64,000 bases of DNA. It comes from Kribbella amoyensis (GTDB lineage: Bacteria > Actinomycetota > Actinomycetes > Propionibacteriales > Kribbellaceae). Position 1 is the first letter of the stretch, and each line of letters opens with the position of its first letter. The notes under the pieces were generated by a model. That model worked only from the letters and a program-made list of their open reading frames with translations. It was not told where the DNA came from and made no database searches. Positions 33,169 to 43,707 of the stretch are shown one piece after another. Where the stretch lies: NCBI RefSeq assembly GCF_007828865.1, contig NZ_VIVK01000001.1:1426001-1490000 (forward strand), in the 5' to 3' direction. The translations under genes and the position numbers were made by a program.

Positions 33169-34449
33169 TCAGTTCGGCTTGGCCGCGGCGGCCAGGGCCT
33201 GCTGGAACGTCTGCACGTTCTGACCGCTGCTGAACTGGCCGATCGCGGACAGGATGCTGTCGTTCTGGCCGAGCGTGCAGGCGGCACCGTGGGCGCAGGA
33301 CGGGACGATCTTGTCCTTCTTCCAGTCGGCCATCGCGGCCTGCTGGTACTTCGGGTAGTCGGCCGGGACCGCGTCGGACCGGGCCGGGATCGAACCCTTC
33401 TTGGTGTTGAACGCCTTCTGGCCCTCGGCGCTGCCGACGACCTTCAGCCAGCACTTCGCGCCGTCCGGGTCCTTGCCGTTGGTCGGCAGCGTGAACGAGT
33501 CGGCCAGGTACTGGAAGTTGCCCGCCGTCCCCGGAGCCGGCCAGTACGTGTAAGCGCTGTCCGGCACCTTGTCGGACAACTGCTGCGCGGCGACCCAGTC
33601 ACCCATCAGCGTGTAGCCGGCCTGGCCCTTGTTCACGTACTGCAGCGCGTCCGGCCAGTCGATCGCCTCGCGGTCGGCGTTGGTGAACGACAGCAGCTTC
33701 TTGTACTTCTCCAGTGCCGCGGTCACGTCGGCCCCGTTGAAGTCGGTCTCGCCCTTCCACAGGCCGGTGAACTTCTCCGGACCCAGCTCGGCCAGCAGCA
33801 CGGCCTCCATCACCATCTCCTGGGCGAAACCCTTGGAGGTGGCCAGCGGCGCCTTCACCCCGGCGGCCTTCAGCTTCTCCAGGTCCGCGATCCACGCGTC
33901 CACACTGGCCGGCGCGGTGTTCGCGTCGATCCCGGCCTTCTTCAGCACGGCCGGGTTGGTCCAGACGACGTTCGCGCGGTGCACGTTCGCCGGGATCGAG
34001 TAGATCTTGCCGTCGACGGTCAGGTTGTCGATCAGGTTCTGCGGGAACGCCTTGTCCAGACCGAACTCGGTGTACAGCGAGCTGACGTCGTCGACCTGGC
34101 CGTTCTTGATGTAGTCGCCCAGCTCGGCCCCGGCGTGCGCCTGGAACGTCGACGGCGGGTTGCCGGCGGCCAGGTCGTTCGCGAGCACCTGCTTGGCGTT
34201 CGAGCCGGCGCCACCGGCGACGGCGGAGTTGACGAACTTGTAGTCCTTGCAGTCGGTGCCGAACACCGACACGAGCCCGTCCAGGCCGGCCTTCTCGCCA
34301 CCGTCCGCCCACCAGGTGAAGACGGTGACATCCTTGCTGGCCGACGACGAGTCACCACTGCCACTGTCGTTGCTGTTTCCGCAGGCACTGACCGCGAGAA
34401 GACCTACGGCACCGATGGCCGCGAAGGTCTTGCTCCAACCACCACGCAT
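33169..34449 (-). CDS. Sugar ABC transporter substrate-binding lipoprotein
   Basis: 426 residues from ATG 34449 (GGAGAG upstream). Lipoprotein signal with lipobox VSAC (Cys about residue 23), then a Ser/Gly linker and a type 1 extracellular solute-binding fold. The opening VTVFTWWADGGEKAGLDGL resembles glucose/mannose-binding GtsA-type proteins, so a hexose is a reasonable substrate guess. First gene of the three-gene CUT1 operon. Confidence 0.93.
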   Translation of the reverse strand: MRGGWSKTFAAIGAVGLLAVSACGNSNDSGSGDSSSASKDVTVFTWWADGGEKAGLDGLVSVFGTDCKDYKFVNSAVAGGAGSNAKQVLANDLAAGNPPSTFQAHAGAELGDYIKNGQVDDVSSLYTEFGLDKAFPQNLIDNLTVDGKIYSIPANVHRANVVWTNPAVLKKAGIDANTAPASVDAWIADLEKLKAAGVKAPLATSKGFAQEMVMEAVLLAELGPEKFTGLWKGETDFNGADVTAALEKYKKLLSFTNADREAIDWPDALQYVNKGQAGYTLMGDWVAAQQLSDKVPDSAYTYWPAPGTAGNFQYLADSFTLPTNGKDPDGAKCWLKVVGSAEGQKAFNTKKGSIPARSDAVPADYPKYQQAAMADWKKDKIVPSCAHGAACTLGQNDSILSAIGQFSSGQNVQTFQQALAAAAKPN

Positions 34450-34546
34450 GATTTCACTCTCCGATCGGGTAACGGAGCTGTCTGACAACGAATGCCCCCT
34501 TGACGGCCCAACTCTGGGCACGCCCGCGGGCGGGTGTCAACGCTCC

Positions 34547-34583
34547 GCGCAGGCGCGTTGCGCAGACGTGATGCCGTGCGCAC
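34547..34583 (-). promoter_or_regulatory. Palindromes in the sugar ABC operon promoter region
   Basis: GCGCAGGCGCGTTGCGC (34547-34563, imperfect palindrome) and GTGCGCAC (34576-34583, perfect) lie about 100-135 bp upstream of the binding-protein start. They are possible LacI-type operators, weakly supported. Confidence 0.25.
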
Positions 34584-34657
34584 GTCCGGTATGAGAGCGC
34601 ACACATTCTGCTCCCGCAGGCCAGTTCGGCACTGGTCCGGTACCGTCGTCGGTGCTG

Positions 34658-35689
34658 TCAGGGACGCAGCAGCGTCTTGATCGCGCGTCGTTCGTGCATG
34701 GATTTGTAGCCGTCGGCCACATCCGCCAGCGGCAGTTCCTGGTCGAACACCAGGCCCGGTTCGATCGCGCCCGTCAGCACGTCCTTCATCAGCTCCGGCA
34801 GGTACGCCCGGGTCGGAGCGACTCCGCCGGCCAGGCCGATGTTGCGGCTGAACATGGTCCGGGCCGGGACCTCGACGCCGTGCGGGATCCCGACGAAGCC
34901 GACGGTCGCACCGGCCCGCGCGATCGCGAACGCGGTCCGGAACGACTGGTCGGTGCCGACACACTCCAGCACCGCGTCCGCGCCCACGCCGTCGGTGAGT
35001 TCGAGGATCGCGTCCCGGGCGGCGTCACCACGTTCGGCAACGATGTGCGTGGCACCGAAGTCGCGCGCAATCTTCTGACGGGGTTCGTGCCTGGACAGCG
35101 CGACGACCCGCTCGGCGCCCATCCGGACGGCCGCGAGGACGCCGCACAACCCGACCGCGCCGTCACCGACCACCACGACGGTGTCGCCCGCCCGGACCCG
35201 AGCGGACCGGGCCGCGTGCCACCCGGTCCCCATCACGTCGGACAGGGTCAGCAGGGACGGCACCAGTTCGTCGTCCGGTACCTCGGGCGTGGCGACCAGC
35301 GTGCCGTCGGCCCACGGGATTCGCGCGTACTCACCCTGGCCGCCGTCGTGCTGGCCACCGCCGATCCCGACGATGTTCTGGCAGACGGACTGGTACCCGG
35401 CCAGGCAGTTCGGGCAGGTGCCGTCGCTGGCCACGAACGGCACCACGACGAAGTCGCCCGGCCGGACCGTGCGGACGTCGGCACCGATCTCCTCGACCAG
35501 GCCGACCATCTCGTGGCCGATCCGGCTGCCCGGGGTGATCGCGTTCTCGCCGCGGTACGGCCACAGGTCGGAGCCGCAGATGCAGCCGGCGACGATCTTC
35601 ACCACCGCGTCCGTCGGCTTCTCGATCACCGGGTCCGGGACCTCGCTGAGCCGGACGTCGAACGGGGCATGGATCGTCGCGGCACGCAT
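34658..35689 (-). CDS. Zinc-dependent alcohol dehydrogenase
   Basis: 343 residues from ATG 35689. TACACT (35697-35702, minus) ends exactly 7 nt before it, a leaderless promoter. Medium-chain dehydrogenase with catalytic-zinc Cys in ICGSDLW, GHEMVGLVEEIG, the structural-zinc region GTCPNCLAGYQSVCQNI (three of four usual Cys visible), and a Rossmann loop GDGAVGLCG. It oxidises an alcohol with NAD(P); the substrate is unknown. It lies beside a sugar importer but does not share its transcript. Confidence 0.93.
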   Translation of the reverse strand: MRAATIHAPFDVRLSEVPDPVIEKPTDAVVKIVAGCICGSDLWPYRGENAITPGSRIGHEMVGLVEEIGADVRTVRPGDFVVVPFVASDGTCPNCLAGYQSVCQNIVGIGGGQHDGGQGEYARIPWADGTLVATPEVPDDELVPSLLTLSDVMGTGWHAARSARVRAGDTVVVVGDGAVGLCGVLAAVRMGAERVVALSRHEPRQKIARDFGATHIVAERGDAARDAILELTDGVGADAVLECVGTDQSFRTAFAIARAGATVGFVGIPHGVEVPARTMFSRNIGLAGGVAPTRAYLPELMKDVLTGAIEPGLVFDQELPLADVADGYKSMHERRAIKTLLRP

Positions 35690-35839
35690 GCTTCGGAGTG
35701 TAGAACCAGCGCACCGCGGCGCGTTCCGCGGCCACCCTGGTTGCCACTGGCAAGGAACTGACCCCCGCCGCTCCCGCACGCCCTGGCCCCGGACGCCCTG
35801 GCCCGCACGCCGCACCCCCGCGCGCCCCGGAACCAGCTC

Positions 35840-36345
35840 GCCGCACTTTGTGCGCGCGTCAGCCATCCCAGCCCCGCCCAGCCGACTGACCCACGCACAA
35901 GGTCAGAGCGACGTAGCCGGTACGCGCACAAGGCGCGGCACCAGCCCAGTCCGGCACGGCGTACGGCGCAATGCCCCACCTCACGCCGCCGCAGCGCCGC
36001 ACTTTGTGCGCGCATCAGCCATCCCAGCCGCGGCCAGCCGACTGACCCGCGCACAAGGTCGGCGCGCCCCAACCAGTACGTACACAAACTGCGGACCGCT
36101 CCACCCCGGCACCGCCCGGCGGCAAAACCCCTTCCCTCACACCGCGCCGGGCCGCACTTTGTGCACGCAGCAGACGTCCCAGCCGCCCCCAGACAACTGA
36201 CCCACGCACAAGGTCAGAGCGACGTAGCCGGTACGCGCACAAGGTGCGGCACCAGCCCAGCCCGGCACGGCGTACGGCGCAACGCCCCACCTCACGCCAG
36301 CACAGCGCCGGACTTGTGCGCGCGTCAGCCATCCCAACCAGGAAC
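35840..36345 (+). repeat. 155-bp tandem repeat array (three units plus a partial)
   Basis: Units begin with GCCGCACTTTGTGCG-like sequence at 35840, 35996, 36151 and (partial, about 38 bp) 36307, giving a 155-156 bp period. Each unit holds three copies of a TTGTGCGC/GCGCACAA core in alternating orientation, and two potential hairpins: CTTTGTGCGCGCGTCAG pairs with CTGACCCACGCACAAGG (14 of 17), and GCCGGTACGC pairs with GCGTACGGC (one bulge). Units 1 and 3 are most alike; unit 2 has diverged in its second half. It fills the 655-bp space between the alcohol dehydrogenase and flavin reductase genes. No gene is supported in it. Confidence 0.9.
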
Positions 36346-36863
36346 TAGACGGGGTAGTACCGGCCGCGGCGATGGGCGAGCGACGGCCGCTCCTCGGCGG
36401 TGAGCTCCACGTGCGCGATCTCGAGCTGGACCTGCAGGGACCAGCCGACCTCGGCCGGGTCCTCGGTGACCAGGCGGCAGCCGGCCCAGGTGGTGACGCC
36501 GACCGGCGCCGGGCCCCACTCGGTGTCGGTCCAGTCGGCCAGCTTGAACGGGCCACCGGGCGCCGGAGCCACGTACCCGAAGGCGTCGGCGAACTGGCGA
36601 TGCCGGTCGTCGAGCAGGCTGACCACGGCGGTCTTTGCCTGGCGCAACGTTTCCCAGAGGTCCGAGTCCGGGTCGATCAACCCGACCACGGCCCCCGGTT
36701 CGCCATCGGCCACCAGGATCGACGACACGGTCAGCCCGGCCCGTTTCCCGGCGTACTGCGTGGTCCACAGGCTGACCGGGGACGGCAGCCGGCCACGGAA
36801 CCGGCGGACCGGGCTCCGTTCGGACTCGGGCGGCAGGAACGGGTGGTCCCCGTGAATCGTCAT
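36345..36863 (-). CDS. Flavin reductase-like FMN-binding split-barrel protein
   Basis: 172 residues from ATG 36863. TAGCGT (36871-36876, minus) ends 7 nt upstream, again a leaderless layout; a GTG at 36872 lies in the promoter. LWTTQYAGKRAGLTVSSI and LLDDRHRQFADAF are typical of the flavin reductase split barrel that reduces FMN for a partner oxygenase, or binds flavin as an oxidoreductase. No monooxygenase is adjacent. Confidence 0.85.
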   Translation of the reverse strand: MTIHGDHPFLPPESERSPVRRFRGRLPSPVSLWTTQYAGKRAGLTVSSILVADGEPGAVVGLIDPDSDLWETLRQAKTAVVSLLDDRHRQFADAFGYVAPAPGGPFKLADWTDTEWGPAPVGVTTWAGCRLVTEDPAEVGWSLQVQLEIAHVELTAEERPSLAHRRGRYYPV

Positions 36864-36896
36864 GCGAGTCACGCTACCCGGCCGGTCGTCACCGGG

Positions 36897-38282
36897 TCAG
36901 TCGGTGACGCGGACCCGGTCCGGCAGGGTGAATCGGTCCAGCGGACGGCTGATCAGGCCACCGGCACCGCGGACGGTCTCCACCTGGCCGTCGGCGTCGA
37001 AGGTGTAACGGTACGTCTCGCCGTACGCGCCGTACCCGCTGCCACCGGTGACCCGCAGGACGTCGTCGCCGTCGGGCTCCAGCAGGACGGGCTCGGCGGT
37101 CGGATCGGAGCCGGCCGGGTCGAGGCCGTACAGACGGCCGCCGAGCAGGGCGACGTCGCTCACGCCCCACAGATTCGCGAACCGGCCGGTGAACCGGGCC
37201 AGGTCGCCCTCGCCGCGCTCCTTCGAGGTCGCGAGGTCGACCAGCTTGAGCAGGCCCTCGGTGAGCTGCGTGGCCGGGCCGTCGATCGCGTTGGTCAGCA
37301 CGGCCACCACGATCCGGCGTTCCGGGTCGACCATCGAGCGGGTGATGTGGCCCGGGTACCCGCCGCCGTGACCGAAGACGTCGCGGTCGCCGACCTTGGT
37401 GATCTGCAGGCCGAGCCCGTACCGCGGGCCGGTCTCCTTGCCGGTCTGCCAGTGCGGGTGCTGCATCTGCCGCTTGGACGCGTCGGTGAGCAGCCGGTCG
37501 TCGCCGGGCAGATGGGCGGAGAAGTACCCGACCAGGTCTCGCGCGGTGCCGTAGAACCCGGTCGCCGCCGCGAGTGCGCGGGTGTCCACGTGGTCGATCC
37601 GGACCCGCTCGTCCGCGTACGCGTGCGCGCTGTACCCGGCCGCGTAGTCGGCGGCGCGGTCTGGCTCGTACTCGGGACCGAGGTCGGTCAGGCCCAGCTT
37701 GCCGACGATGGCGGACCGGACGTGCTCGTTGTACGTGGTGCCGGTGGCGGCCTCGATCACCAGGCCGAGCAGGCCGTACCCGATGTTCGAGTACTTGAAG
37801 CGCTCGTTCTCGACCAGCACGGCCGAGGTGTCCCGGCGGAGCACGTCGAGCAGCTGGTCCCGGTCCGGGAACGGCCGGTCGAGCTGCCAGAAGTCGGCCT
37901 CCAGGCTGTCCCGGGTCACGCCGCCGCCGTGGCTGAGGAGGTCCCGCAGGGTGAGCTCGCCCAGCGGGCCGCCGACCAGCTCCGTGACGTGCATGCCGGC
38001 CTTGTCGTCGAGCCGCAGCTTGCCCTGCTCGACCAGCTGCAGCACGGCCGTCGCGGTGAACGTCTTCGAGTGCGACGCGATCCGGAACAGGTGGTGCTCG
38101 GTCAGCGCGGCCTCACCCGCGACATCGGCCCGCCCGTACGCCGCCGAGAACGCAACCTGGTCCCCCGCGTACACCGCGGCCTGCACCCCGGGAATCCGCT
38201 GGTACCGCTGGTAGAACCCCAGCCAGCTGTCGTAGTACGCGAGCACTTCGCTCAGAGTCTGCGGATTCGGCGCGTCGGTCAC
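36897..38282 (-). CDS. Serine hydrolase, beta-lactamase class C / DD-peptidase family
   Basis: 461 residues from GTG 38282 (AGGGAG upstream). The serine-acylation motif S70-H-S-K73 (IASHSKTF), Y164-S-N166 (KYSNIGYG) and HGGG near the third motif position fit penicillin-binding-protein-like serine hydrolases. No signal peptide, so cytoplasmic; such members are often esterases or D-amino peptidases. A C-terminal extra beta domain of about 120 residues follows the catalytic domain. It lies 33 bp downstream of paaN on the same strand and may be cotranscribed. Confidence 0.9.
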   Translation of the reverse strand: MTDAPNPQTLSEVLAYYDSWLGFYQRYQRIPGVQAAVYAGDQVAFSAAYGRADVAGEAALTEHHLFRIASHSKTFTATAVLQLVEQGKLRLDDKAGMHVTELVGGPLGELTLRDLLSHGGGVTRDSLEADFWQLDRPFPDRDQLLDVLRRDTSAVLVENERFKYSNIGYGLLGLVIEAATGTTYNEHVRSAIVGKLGLTDLGPEYEPDRAADYAAGYSAHAYADERVRIDHVDTRALAAATGFYGTARDLVGYFSAHLPGDDRLLTDASKRQMQHPHWQTGKETGPRYGLGLQITKVGDRDVFGHGGGYPGHITRSMVDPERRIVVAVLTNAIDGPATQLTEGLLKLVDLATSKERGEGDLARFTGRFANLWGVSDVALLGGRLYGLDPAGSDPTAEPVLLEPDGDDVLRVTGGSGYGAYGETYRYTFDADGQVETVRGAGGLISRPLDRFTLPDRVRVTD

Positions 38283-38315
38283 GGGTGTACTCCCTGGACG
38301 GTGGGAATGGACACC

Positions 38316-39992
38316 TCAGACTACGTGTCGGCGGGACTGGATCACCCTGAATCGAGAGGCCACGTAAGCACCGTCGGTGTACGTGGCGTTGGAGGCCGGG
38401 TTGGCGCCGGTGCCGTGGAAGTCGCTGAAGGCGGCGGACTGATTGACGAAGACCTGGCCGGTGAGGTTCTCCGACAGGGCGACGCCGACGTCGAGGGCCG
38501 CGTCCCGGGCCTGGTCGAGCACGTCCGCGCTGGTCGAGTACACCCCGGCCGTCATCGCGCCACCCTCGGCCACGGTCCGGCGGAACAGGTCGAGCGACTC
38601 GGCCGTGTCCGCGGTCCGGATCAGGAACGACACCGGGCCGAAGCACTCCCGCCCGAAGACCTCTTCGTCCTTGGCGTCCAGGGCGACCACCAACGGTGTC
38701 CGGACCACCGCGTCCTCGTACTGCGGGTGCTTGACCGCGCGCGACGCCAGCACGACGTCGCCGTACTCGGGGGCCAGTTCGAGCCGGCTGATCACGGCCG
38801 GGTTGACGATGCCGCCGAGCAGCTCGACCGCGCGGGCGTCGTCGCCGGTGAGCTTGCCGATCGAGGCCGCGATCCCGGCCCCGACCTCGTCGAACGACTT
38901 GTGCCCCTCGTCGGTCTCGATCCCGCCGGCCGGGACGAAGATGTTCTGCGTCGTGGTGCACATCTGGCCGGAGTACAGCGACAGGGTGAAGCCGAGGTTG
39001 TTGCAGAGCGCCTTGAACGAGTCGGTGGAGTCGACCACGACCGCGTTCACGCCGGCCTTCTCGGTGAACACCTCCGCCTGCGTCGCGTGCTGCTCCAGCC
39101 ATTCGCCGAACTCGCTGCCGCCGGTGAAGTCGATCACCTTCACCTCGGGGCGTTCGGCCAGCGGCTTGGCCAGGCCGTCGCCGGGCCGCTCGGCGGCCAG
39201 GGTGACCAGGTTCGGGTCGAGACCGGCCTCGGCGAGCACCTCGCGGCACACCTCGACCGTCATCGCCAGCGGCAGGACGGCGAGCGGGTGCGGCTTGACC
39301 ACGACCGCGTTGCCGGTGACCAGCGACGCGAACAGGCCAGGCCAGGAGTTCCAGGTCGGGAAGGTGTTGCAGCCGATCACCAGGGCCACGCCACGGCCGA
39401 CGACGGTGAAGTTCTTCGTCATCCGGATCGGGTCGCCCTTGGCCGGCTTCTCCCAGGTCGCCTCCGCCGGGTACCGGCTCATCTCCTCGTACGCGTACGC
39501 GACCGCCTCGAGCGCGCGGTCGAGGGCGTGCGCCCCGCCGGCCTGGAACGCCATCACGAACGCCTGGCCGCTGGTGTGCTGGACCGCGTTCGCCAACTCG
39601 AAGACCCGCTGGTGCAGCCGGTCGAGAATCTCCAGGGCGACCCCGACGCGGCCGTCCGGCCCGGCGTTGCGCCAGCCGGTCAGGCCCTGCTGCGCGGCCG
39701 CGAGCAGCTCGTCGAGCCCGCTCTCGGTGGTCCGCGGGTACTGCACGTTGAGCTCGAGCCCGTACGGCGACTGCTCGCTGCTGACCGTGCCGTTGGCGCC
39801 CGGCGTCTCGACCGGGTACGTCGTGCCGAGGTGCGCCTCGAACGCGGTCTTGCCGTCCGCGGCGGCGGTCTCGCCGTACACCCGCGGACTGGGCGACTCG
39901 GGGAACGCGGAGTAGTAGCCCCGGGTCCGGATCGCTGCCAGGGCGCCGTCGAGGCGCTCGCGGTGGGCGGCAAGCCAGTCGGTCGATGTCAT
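38316..39992 (-). CDS. paaN: Phenylacetate degradation aldehyde dehydrogenase PaaN
   Basis: 558 residues from ATG 39992 (TTGGAGCG upstream). It has an aldehyde dehydrogenase fold with the catalytic Cys in YSGQMCTTTQN and Glu in FTEKAGVNAV, plus IGCNTFPTWNSWPG and DFTGGSEFGEWLE. PaaN proteins carry the ALDH step of phenylacetyl-CoA breakdown but lack the MaoC hydratase domain fused in PaaZ; none is seen here. Divergent from paaI, with about 105 bp of shared promoter region. Confidence 0.92.
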   Translation of the reverse strand: MTSTDWLAAHRERLDGALAAIRTRGYYSAFPESPSPRVYGETAAADGKTAFEAHLGTTYPVETPGANGTVSSEQSPYGLELNVQYPRTTESGLDELLAAAQQGLTGWRNAGPDGRVGVALEILDRLHQRVFELANAVQHTSGQAFVMAFQAGGAHALDRALEAVAYAYEEMSRYPAEATWEKPAKGDPIRMTKNFTVVGRGVALVIGCNTFPTWNSWPGLFASLVTGNAVVVKPHPLAVLPLAMTVEVCREVLAEAGLDPNLVTLAAERPGDGLAKPLAERPEVKVIDFTGGSEFGEWLEQHATQAEVFTEKAGVNAVVVDSTDSFKALCNNLGFTLSLYSGQMCTTTQNIFVPAGGIETDEGHKSFDEVGAGIAASIGKLTGDDARAVELLGGIVNPAVISRLELAPEYGDVVLASRAVKHPQYEDAVVRTPLVVALDAKDEEVFGRECFGPVSFLIRTADTAESLDLFRRTVAEGGAMTAGVYSTSADVLDQARDAALDVGVALSENLTGQVFVNQSAAFSDFHGTGANPASNATYTDGAYVASRFRVIQSRRHVV

Positions 39993-40098
39993 GGGTGCGC
40001 TCCAAGCTCGGGTCGACAACAGAGCTGATGTTACAGTCATTGACCAGATCGGGGATAGAGTGTCACAACCAGTCAGTCCCAACTTCCCGGGTGGACGC

Positions 40099-40520
40099 AT
40101 GGGTGATGAACTGGCGGCCCGGGTGGCCGCCGCGATGTGGGCCGACGACACCGCCAGCGCCGGCCTCGGGATGCGCCTGGTCGAGGTGACCGAGGGCAGC
40201 GCGCGACTGGAGATGACGGTGCGCGACGACATGGTCAACGGGCACGGCATCGCGCATGGTGGATTCGTGTTCACCCTGGCCGACTCCGCGTTCGCGTTCG
40301 CCTGCAACTCGCGCAACCAGGTCACCGTCGCGCAGGCGTGCGACATCGTCTTCGTCGCCCCGGCGCAGCGCGGCGACCGGCTGATCGCCGAGGCCCGGGA
40401 GCGCACCGCGTTCGGCCGAAACGGCATCTACGACGTGACGGTCCGCCGTGGCGACGAGGTGATCGCCGAGTTCCGCGGCCGCAGCCGGCAGCTGTCCGGC
40501 ACCGTCGTCAAGGAGGAGTC

Positions 40521-40524
<4 letters not shown>
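40099..40524 (+). CDS. paaI: Hydroxyphenylacetyl-CoA thioesterase PaaI
   Basis: 141 residues from ATG 40099 (GGGTGGA upstream); earlier in-frame starts lie in the promoter. Hot-dog thioesterase of the PaaI class: GHGIAHGGFVFTLADSAFAFACN contains the active-site loop (quoted here in two halves: GHGIAHGGFVF and TLADSAFAFACN). It hydrolyses stalled CoA intermediates of the phenylacetate pathway. Its stop overlaps the thiolase start (ATGA). Confidence 0.93.
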
Positions 40525-41726
<1,202 letters not shown>

Positions 41727-41742
41727 GTCCCCGGAGGTCTCG

Positions 41743-43056
41743 ATGACCGACCGCTTCCTCGGTGAACCCTGTCCGCCCGACCTGCAGGACGCCGGTGAAC
41801 GGCTGTCCGTCGACGAGCTACGAGCGCGGCAACTCGAGCGGCTGCGGACGACCGTGCGCACGGCGTACGAGAACGTGCCGCACTACCGGAAGGCGCTGGA
41901 CGCCGTCGGCTTCGTGCCGGACGACCTGAGGGAGCTGTCGGACCTGGGCCGGTTGCCGTTCACGACCAAGCACGACCTGCGGGAGAACTACCCGTTCGGC
42001 ATGTTCGCGGTGCCCCGGGAGCAGGTCGTCCGCGTGCACGCCTCCTCCGGTACGACGGGGCGGCCGACCGTGGTCGGGTACACCCGCGGCGACATCGACC
42101 GCTGGGCCGACCTGATCGCCCGGTCGATCCGCGCGGCCGGTGGACGGGCCGGCGACGTGTGCCACGTGGCGTACGGGTACGGGCTGTTCACGGGTGGGCT
42201 CGGCGCGCACTACGGGGCCGAGCGGCTCGGGTGCACGGTGGTTCCGGTGTCCGGCGGGATGACCGAGCGGCAGGTCGACCTGATCCGGGACTTCGGCGCG
42301 AACATCGTGATGGTGACGCCGTCGTACTTCCTGTCCATCCTCGACGAGATGGACGCCCGCGGCCTGGATCCGCGGGACACCGCGCTCCGGGTCGGGATCT
42401 TCGGCGCCGAACCGTGGACCGAGCAGATGCGGACCGAGGTCGAGGGCCGGACCGGGATGCACGCGGTCGACATCTACGGGCTGTCCGAGGTGATGGGGCC
42501 GGGTGTCGCGCAGGAGTGCGTCGAGAGCAAGGACGGCCTGCACATCTGGGAGGACCACTTCTACCCGGAGATCATCGACCCGGTCACCGGCGACGTACTG
42601 CCCGACGGTTCCGAGGGTGAGCTGGTGTTCACCACGCTCACGAAGGAGGCGTTCCCGGTGCTGCGGTACCGGACCCGCGACCTGACCAGGTTGCTGCCCG
42701 GGACCGCGCGGCCGGGGATGCGCCGGATGGAGAAGATCACCGGCCGGACCGACGACATGATGATCGTCCGTGGCGTCAACGTCTTCCCCACCCAGATCGA
42801 GGAACAGCTCCTGCTGATCGAGGGCCTGACCCCGCACTACCTGTGCGTGCTGACCCGTCCGGACCGGCTCGACGAGCTGACCGTCCAGGTCGAGGCGGCG
42901 CCCGGACTGACCGATCACCAGAGCCCGGCCGCCGAACTCTCGCACCGGATCAAGACCCACATCGGGATCAGCGCGAAGGTCGAGGTGCTGCCGCCGCACG
43001 CCCTGGAACGCTCACTGGGCAAGGCGAAACGCATCAGCGATCTACGGCGCCGCTAG
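41743..43056 (+). CDS. paaK: Phenylacetate-CoA ligase
   Basis: 437 residues with CCGGAGG upstream. Adenylate-forming enzyme that activates phenylacetate with CoA. Motifs: VRVHASSGTTGRPTVVGYT (P-loop-like, 19 residues), YGYGLFTGGLGAHYGAERLG, DIYGLSEVMGPGVAQEC, and the C-terminal KITGRTDDMMIVRGVNVFP. Third gene of the paaI-paaJ-paaK run. Overlaps the convergent regulator gene by 15 bp. Confidence 0.96.
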   Translation: MTDRFLGEPCPPDLQDAGERLSVDELRARQLERLRTTVRTAYENVPHYRKALDAVGFVPDDLRELSDLGRLPFTTKHDLRENYPFGMFAVPREQVVRVHASSGTTGRPTVVGYTRGDIDRWADLIARSIRAAGGRAGDVCHVAYGYGLFTGGLGAHYGAERLGCTVVPVSGGMTERQVDLIRDFGANIVMVTPSYFLSILDEMDARGLDPRDTALRVGIFGAEPWTEQMRTEVEGRTGMHAVDIYGLSEVMGPGVAQECVESKDGLHIWEDHFYPEIIDPVTGDVLPDGSEGELVFTTLTKEAFPVLRYRTRDLTRLLPGTARPGMRRMEKITGRTDDMMIVRGVNVFPTQIEEQLLLIEGLTPHYLCVLTRPDRLDELTVQVEAAPGLTDHQSPAAELSHRIKTHIGISAKVEVLPPHALERSLGKAKRISDLRRR

Positions 43057-43665
43057 CAGTCTGGGAAGAGTCTGGACGACCGAGTCGCGCAGGTTGTCCA
43101 GCGCAGCCGGGTCCGCGGCCAGATGACGGAGCAGGGCCTGCTGGAAGAGCCCGTCGAGCAACCCGTACGCCGTGGCCGGGGTGACCGCGAGCGGCCGGCC
43201 GGCGAGGTCGGCGTACGTACTGGCGATCCGCCAGATCATCTGCTCGAGGGACCTGTCGATCTCCAGCACGTCGGCGCGGAACGCCTCCTCGAACAACGCC
43301 TGGTTGCGCAGGTCGTACCAGAGCCGGTGCATCGTGGCGTCGTCGCGACAGGTCCCGGTGAGCGCCTCGGCGAAGTCCTGACGGAGCGGCTCGGCGGCCG
43401 CCGCCGTCGCCACGATCTGGTCGTACCTGGTGACGCACTCGGCCTTGTACTGCTGGACGCAGTACGTGATCAGGTCGACCTTGTCGCGGAAGTAGTAGTG
43501 CAGCACGCCGTGGGAGAAGTCCGAGTTCTGCGCGATCTCCCGCAGGCTGGTCCGGGCGTACCCGAGCTCGGACAGGGTGCGCAGTGCGGACGTCGCCAGC
43601 TGCGCCCGGCGCTCGGCGAACTTGTCCACCGGCCGGCGCGGGTTCCGGTCCGACACGTCGGTCAT
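43042..43665 (-). CDS. TetR family regulator of the phenylacetate cluster (PaaR-like)
   Basis: 207 residues from ATG 43665 with AGGAGG upstream; an ATG at 43806 would read through the promoter repeats. N-terminal helix-turn-helix (TLSELGYARTSLREIAQNS, DFSHGVLHYYFRDKVDLI) and a C-terminal ligand domain with paired Trp/Tyr residues. Convergent with paaK. Control of the paa genes in response to phenylacetyl-CoA is inferred from position. Confidence 0.85.
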   Translation of the reverse strand: MTDVSDRNPRRPVDKFAERRAQLATSALRTLSELGYARTSLREIAQNSDFSHGVLHYYFRDKVDLITYCVQQYKAECVTRYDQIVATAAAAEPLRQDFAEALTGTCRDDATMHRLWYDLRNQALFEEAFRADVLEIDRSLEQMIWRIASTYADLAGRPLAVTPATAYGLLDGLFQQALLRHLAADPAALDNLRDSVVQTLPRLLAAP

Positions 43666-43707
43666 GGGGCGCTGCCTCCTGGCGGCAGTGTAACGCCGGA
43701 TCTTGTT

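Noticed and set aside
33629..34003. A cysteine-poor 124-codon + frame in the sugar-binding gene
   Set aside because: Antisense shadow of the binding-protein gene.
35840..36345. CRISPR array
   Set aside because: Units are 155 bp with no short-repeat/unique-spacer pattern, and no cas gene is near.
36372..40028. A 1218-codon open frame on the + strand
   Set aside because: It lies antisense to the flavin reductase, serine hydrolase and paaN genes, all with clear catalytic motifs; high GC leaves long antisense frames open. Its composition (R, V, G, D, Q) is that of a shadow frame.
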